The notes beneath the pieces were generated by a model that ran no database searches, was not told where the DNA came from, and saw only the letters and a program-made list of their open reading frames with translations. A program made the translations under genes and the position numbers. From NCBI GenBank assembly GCA_003611955.1, contig RAZE01000030.1, forward strand, positions 1 through 34,792: a stretch of DNA of 34,792 bases, in the 5' to 3' direction. The DNA comes from a bacterium 1XD8-76. GTDB taxonomy: Bacteria; Bacillota; Clostridia; Lachnospirales; Lachnospiraceae. Positions 32,544 through 34,792 of the stretch are shown in pieces (positions within the stretch are counted from its first letter, which is position 1; the number at the start of each line of letters is the position of its first letter).

Positions 32544-33139
32544 AGAGATGGTAAAGCGCTCGATGGAAAGTGCTGACGCCATTGTGATCGGCGCCGGGGC
32601 AGGACAAAGACTATTTTGTGTTGACCACAAATGTGGATCACTGCTTCCAGAAGGCGGGCTTCGATAAACGCAGACTGTTTTACACACAGGGTGATTACGG
32701 GCTGTGGCAATGTTCAAAACCCTGCCATGATAAGACTTATGACAACGAGATCGTTATCAAAAAGATGGTTGCCGAACAGGAGAATATGCGTGTTCCGTCC
32801 CGCTTAGTTCCCCACTGTCCCGTCTGCAGTGCCCCTATGTCTATGAATCTGCGGGCGGACAATACCTTTGTACAAGATGACGGCTGGCATACGGCGGCTG
32901 GCAGATACCAGGCCTTTTTGCGCCGCTTTGAAAAATCCAAACTTTTATATCTGGAACTGGGCGTCGGCAGCAACACGCCGGGGATCATCAAATATCCGTT
33001 CTGGCAGATGACCTACAGCAATCCGAACGCTTTTTATATCTGTATCAATCTGTCAGATATCTTTATTCCTACAGAAATCAGGGAACGGTCTGCCGGGATC
33101 GCCGGAGATATTGGAGAAATGTTGAAATACCTGGAATAG
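32494..33139 (+). pseudogene. Broken SirTM-type sirtuin (internal deletion and frameshift)
   Basis: An ATG with a near-perfect GGAGGTGA site inside the macrodomain gene opens a SIR2-like frame: residues 26-35 read DAIVIGAGAG. The frame then shifts near 32600 and stops at TAA about 65 bases later. The continuation is in the +1 frame: DKDYFVLTTNVDHCFQKAGFD, then the zinc cysteines QCSKPC and CPVC and a complete C-terminus. The NAD-binding segment normally found between GAGAG and LTTNVDH is missing, so a deletion of 3n+2 bases joined the two parts. The product cannot be an active sirtuin. In related operons SirTM mono-ADP-ribosylates a lipoylated GcvH-like protein. Confidence 0.85.
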
Positions 33140-33159
33140 ATACTGAACGGCATAATGCC

Positions 33160-33197
33160 ATTCCGGAAACGCTCATTGTCGGCGTTTCCGGAATTTT
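33160..33197 (+). terminator. Strong terminator between the sirtuin pseudogene and guaA
   Basis: ATTCCGGAAACGC and GCGTTTCCGGAAT form a perfect 13-bp stem with a 9-base loop, followed by TTTT on the plus strand. The genes converge here, and the stem may also stop guaA transcription from the other side. Confidence 0.8.
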
Positions 33198-33202
33198 GTC
33201 AG

Positions 33203-34495
33203 TTATTCAAATTCAATCGTAGCCGGCGGTTTCGGGCTCATATCGTAGCAAACCCGGTTCACATTTTCAACTTCCGCCAGGATCCGATTAGTAATCCGCT
33301 CCAATACCTCCCAATCCACCTTCTCGATAGAAGCCGTCATAGCATCAATGGTATTGATCGCACGGATGATCACCATATACTCAAATACCCTGGCATTATT
33401 CTTCATCCCCACCGATTTGAAATCCGGAACGACAGTGAAATACTGCCACACCTTCCTATCCAGTCCCGCCTTTGCAAACTCTTCCCTCAGGATCGCATCC
33501 GACTCACGGACCGCCTCCAGCCTGTCTCTGGTGATCGCTCCCAAGCATCTCACGCCGAGTCCCGGTCCCGGGAACGGCTGTCTGTATACCATGTCATGGG
33601 GCAATCCCAGCTCTGTGCCGCAGGCGCGCACCTCGTCCTTGAAAAGTTGTTTTAAAGGCTCCACCAGTTCAAACTTTAAGTCCTCCGGCAGACCGCCCAC
33701 ATTGTGATGGGATTTCACCATCTTCGCAGTCTTTGTACCACTCTCAATGATGTCCGGATAGATGGTGCCCTGCCCCAGAAAATCAATACCTTCCAGTTTT
33801 CTTGCTTCTTCCTCGAAAACGCGAATAAACTCACCGCCGATAATCTTCCGCTTCTGCTCCGGATCTGCCACATTCTCAAGCTTACCTAAAAAGCGCTCGG
33901 AGGCATCGACATAAATCAAGTTTGCATGGAGCTCATCGCGGAACACCTTCACGACGCTCTCCGACTCATTTTTGCGCATCAGGCCGTGATTCACATGCAC
34001 GCACACGAGCTGCTGTCCGATCGCTCTGATCAACAGCGCCGCCACCACGGACGAATCCACGCCGCCGGAAAGTGCCAGAAGTACCTTCCGATCGCCCACC
34101 TGCTGTCTGATCAGTTCCACCTGGTCATCAATGAAATTCTTCATATTCCAGTTTGCCTCTGCTCCGCACTCCTCAAAAACAAACTTTTTAAACGTATCCT
34201 GATCCGGAAGACCGGCGAGCTGCATCTTACATTTTGACTGGGGATAATCTATGGAGATCATCGGAATACCCATATCATACAGCTCCGGTCTAACTTCCAC
34301 TTCCTTCCCGTCAACCACACGATTTTCTCCGCCGTTTAAGACGATTCCCTTTACATTCTTCAAAGCCTTCAGTTCATCCACGGTAATATCATGCGGATGT
34401 ATCTCACTGTATACGCCGAGTTCACGGATTTCACGGGCAATCACGGTATTGCTCGTGCTTCCCAAATCCAAAATTACGATCAGATCCTGTCTCAT
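33203..34495 (-). CDS. guaA: GMP synthase with a shortened, cysteine-less glutaminase domain
   Basis: Makes GMP from XMP, ATP and an ammonia source. 430 residues instead of about 510-525. The ATP-pyrophosphatase domain is complete: LALSGGVDSSVV near 140-151, GQGTIYPDIIESG, KSHHNVGGLP and the C-terminal RQPFPGPGLGVRCLG with SPKPPATIEFE. The N-terminal glutamine amidotransferase domain is only about 120 residues. Where active enzymes read GICYG, this one reads SIDYPQ with Asp83 in place of the nucleophilic Cys, and the region with the His-Glu pair is gone. It should therefore depend on free ammonia or a separate glutaminase. The ATG after AAGGAGG was chosen; an in-frame start 11 codons earlier lacks such a site. 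Confidence 0.92.
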   Translation of the reverse strand: MRQDLIVILDLGSTSNTVIAREIRELGVYSEIHPHDITVDELKALKNVKGIVLNGGENRVVDGKEVEVRPELYDMGIPMISIDYPQSKCKMQLAGLPDQDTFKKFVFEECGAEANWNMKNFIDDQVELIRQQVGDRKVLLALSGGVDSSVVAALLIRAIGQQLVCVHVNHGLMRKNESESVVKVFRDELHANLIYVDASERFLGKLENVADPEQKRKIIGGEFIRVFEEEARKLEGIDFLGQGTIYPDIIESGTKTAKMVKSHHNVGGLPEDLKFELVEPLKQLFKDEVRACGTELGLPHDMVYRQPFPGPGLGVRCLGAITRDRLEAVRESDAILREEFAKAGLDRKVWQYFTVVPDFKSVGMKNNARVFEYMVIIRAINTIDAMTASIEKVDWEVLERITNRILAEVENVNRVCYDMSPKPPATIEFE

Positions 34496-34552
34496 AGGGT
34501 AAAGCCTCCTTGTCCTTTGTTTTGCCATTCGGTCATCTTTTACTGCTATTTC

Positions 34553-34581
34553 ATTATATAGTAACTTTCTTCACTTTCCAA
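34553..34581 (-). promoter_or_regulatory. guaA promoter
   Basis: Minus-strand TTGGAA, a 17-base spacer and a perfect TATAAT. The leader would be only about 50 bases, too short for a purine riboswitch. Confidence 0.65.
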
Positions 34582-34756
34582 CTAAAATTTCAGGCGCCGG
34601 TCCGACTTTTCCTTCAATAATTTTCATCTGTACATTCTCTGACAAAATGATATTGTCACCATCACTATTTGTTACCTTTTTCTATTTTGAAAAGCATATT
34701 CAGATGCTATTTTATTATATGCGGGAGTTTGACAGTTAAATATTAAAAAAATATTT

Positions 34757-34783
34757 GCAGGTCGCATAAAACCTGCTTTTTTT
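34757..34783 (+). terminator. Intrinsic terminator at the right edge
   Basis: GCAGGT, an 8-base loop and ACCTGC are followed by seven T on the plus strand. No plus-strand gene precedes it within 1.6 kb. It may act on a minus-strand gene beyond the window (an A/T-rich tract follows there too) or end a short unannotated RNA. The interval 34582-34756 holds no gene I can support. Confidence 0.6.
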
Positions 34784-34792
34784 GTGTCAAAT

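Noticed and set aside
34496..34792. Purine riboswitch before guaA
   Set aside because: The promoter found leaves a leader of only about 50 bases, and no aptamer-like arrangement was seen.

Overview
The window looks like a chromosomal segment of a gut Clostridium-type Firmicute, most likely a member of the Lachnospiraceae. The reasons are strong AGGAGG-type ribosome binding sites, sigma-A type promoters, moderately G+C-rich coding sequence, and the gene set: raffinose-family sugar uptake without its own ATPase, a short cobalamin-dependent methionine synthase with a separate reactivation protein, and AzlCD. The family assignment is inferred from gene content. No rRNA, tRNA, CRISPR array, transposase, integrase or phage structural gene was seen.

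Left part (1-9.6 kb): a GH32 beta-fructosidase that runs off the left edge and an L-lactate dehydrogenase. Next comes a tightly coupled four-gene unit on the minus strand (MATE exporter, AzlC, AzlD, inositol-phosphatase family). An orphan LiaF-like envelope protein lies on the plus strand, tail to tail with a methionine synthase operon (reactivation protein followed by MetH).

Sugar operon (9.6-16.3 kb): an ABC solute-binding lipoprotein, two permeases and a GH36 alpha-galactosidase are transcribed leftward and end at a clear terminator. A divergent AraC-type regulator has a long, hairpin-rich leader. With the GH32 enzyme this forms a plausible route for raffinose-type sugars.

Middle part (16.3-22.6 kb): a TraX-like membrane protein, thiamine diphosphokinase, a small unknown protein, an AraC/GyrI-type regulator, a PflX-like radical SAM protein, a GNAT-like protein, an MFS exporter and a TetR regulator with well-defined palindromic operators.

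Right part (22.7-33.1 kb): an accessory region rich in nucleic-acid, translation-damage and ADP-ribose functions, parts of it visibly more A/T-rich. It holds (a) a two-gene cassette of a RelA/SpoT-fold protein and a DGQHR (DndB-like) protein; (b) the RNA ligase RtcB with the release factor PrfH, preceded by a 25-codon leader ORF and an intrinsic terminator that look like a transcription attenuator; (c) a PLD-nuclease/SF2 helicase followed by a Nudix hydrolase; (d) a NifX-like protein and an HxlR regulator; (e) a zinc-type macrodomain ADP-ribosyl hydrolase followed by a SirTM-type sirtuin broken by an internal deletion and frameshift. The window ends with a GMP synthase whose glutaminase domain is shortened and lacks the catalytic cysteine.

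The strongest leads for something undescribed are the RelA/SpoT-DGQHR pair and the apparent attenuator in front of rtcB-prfH.
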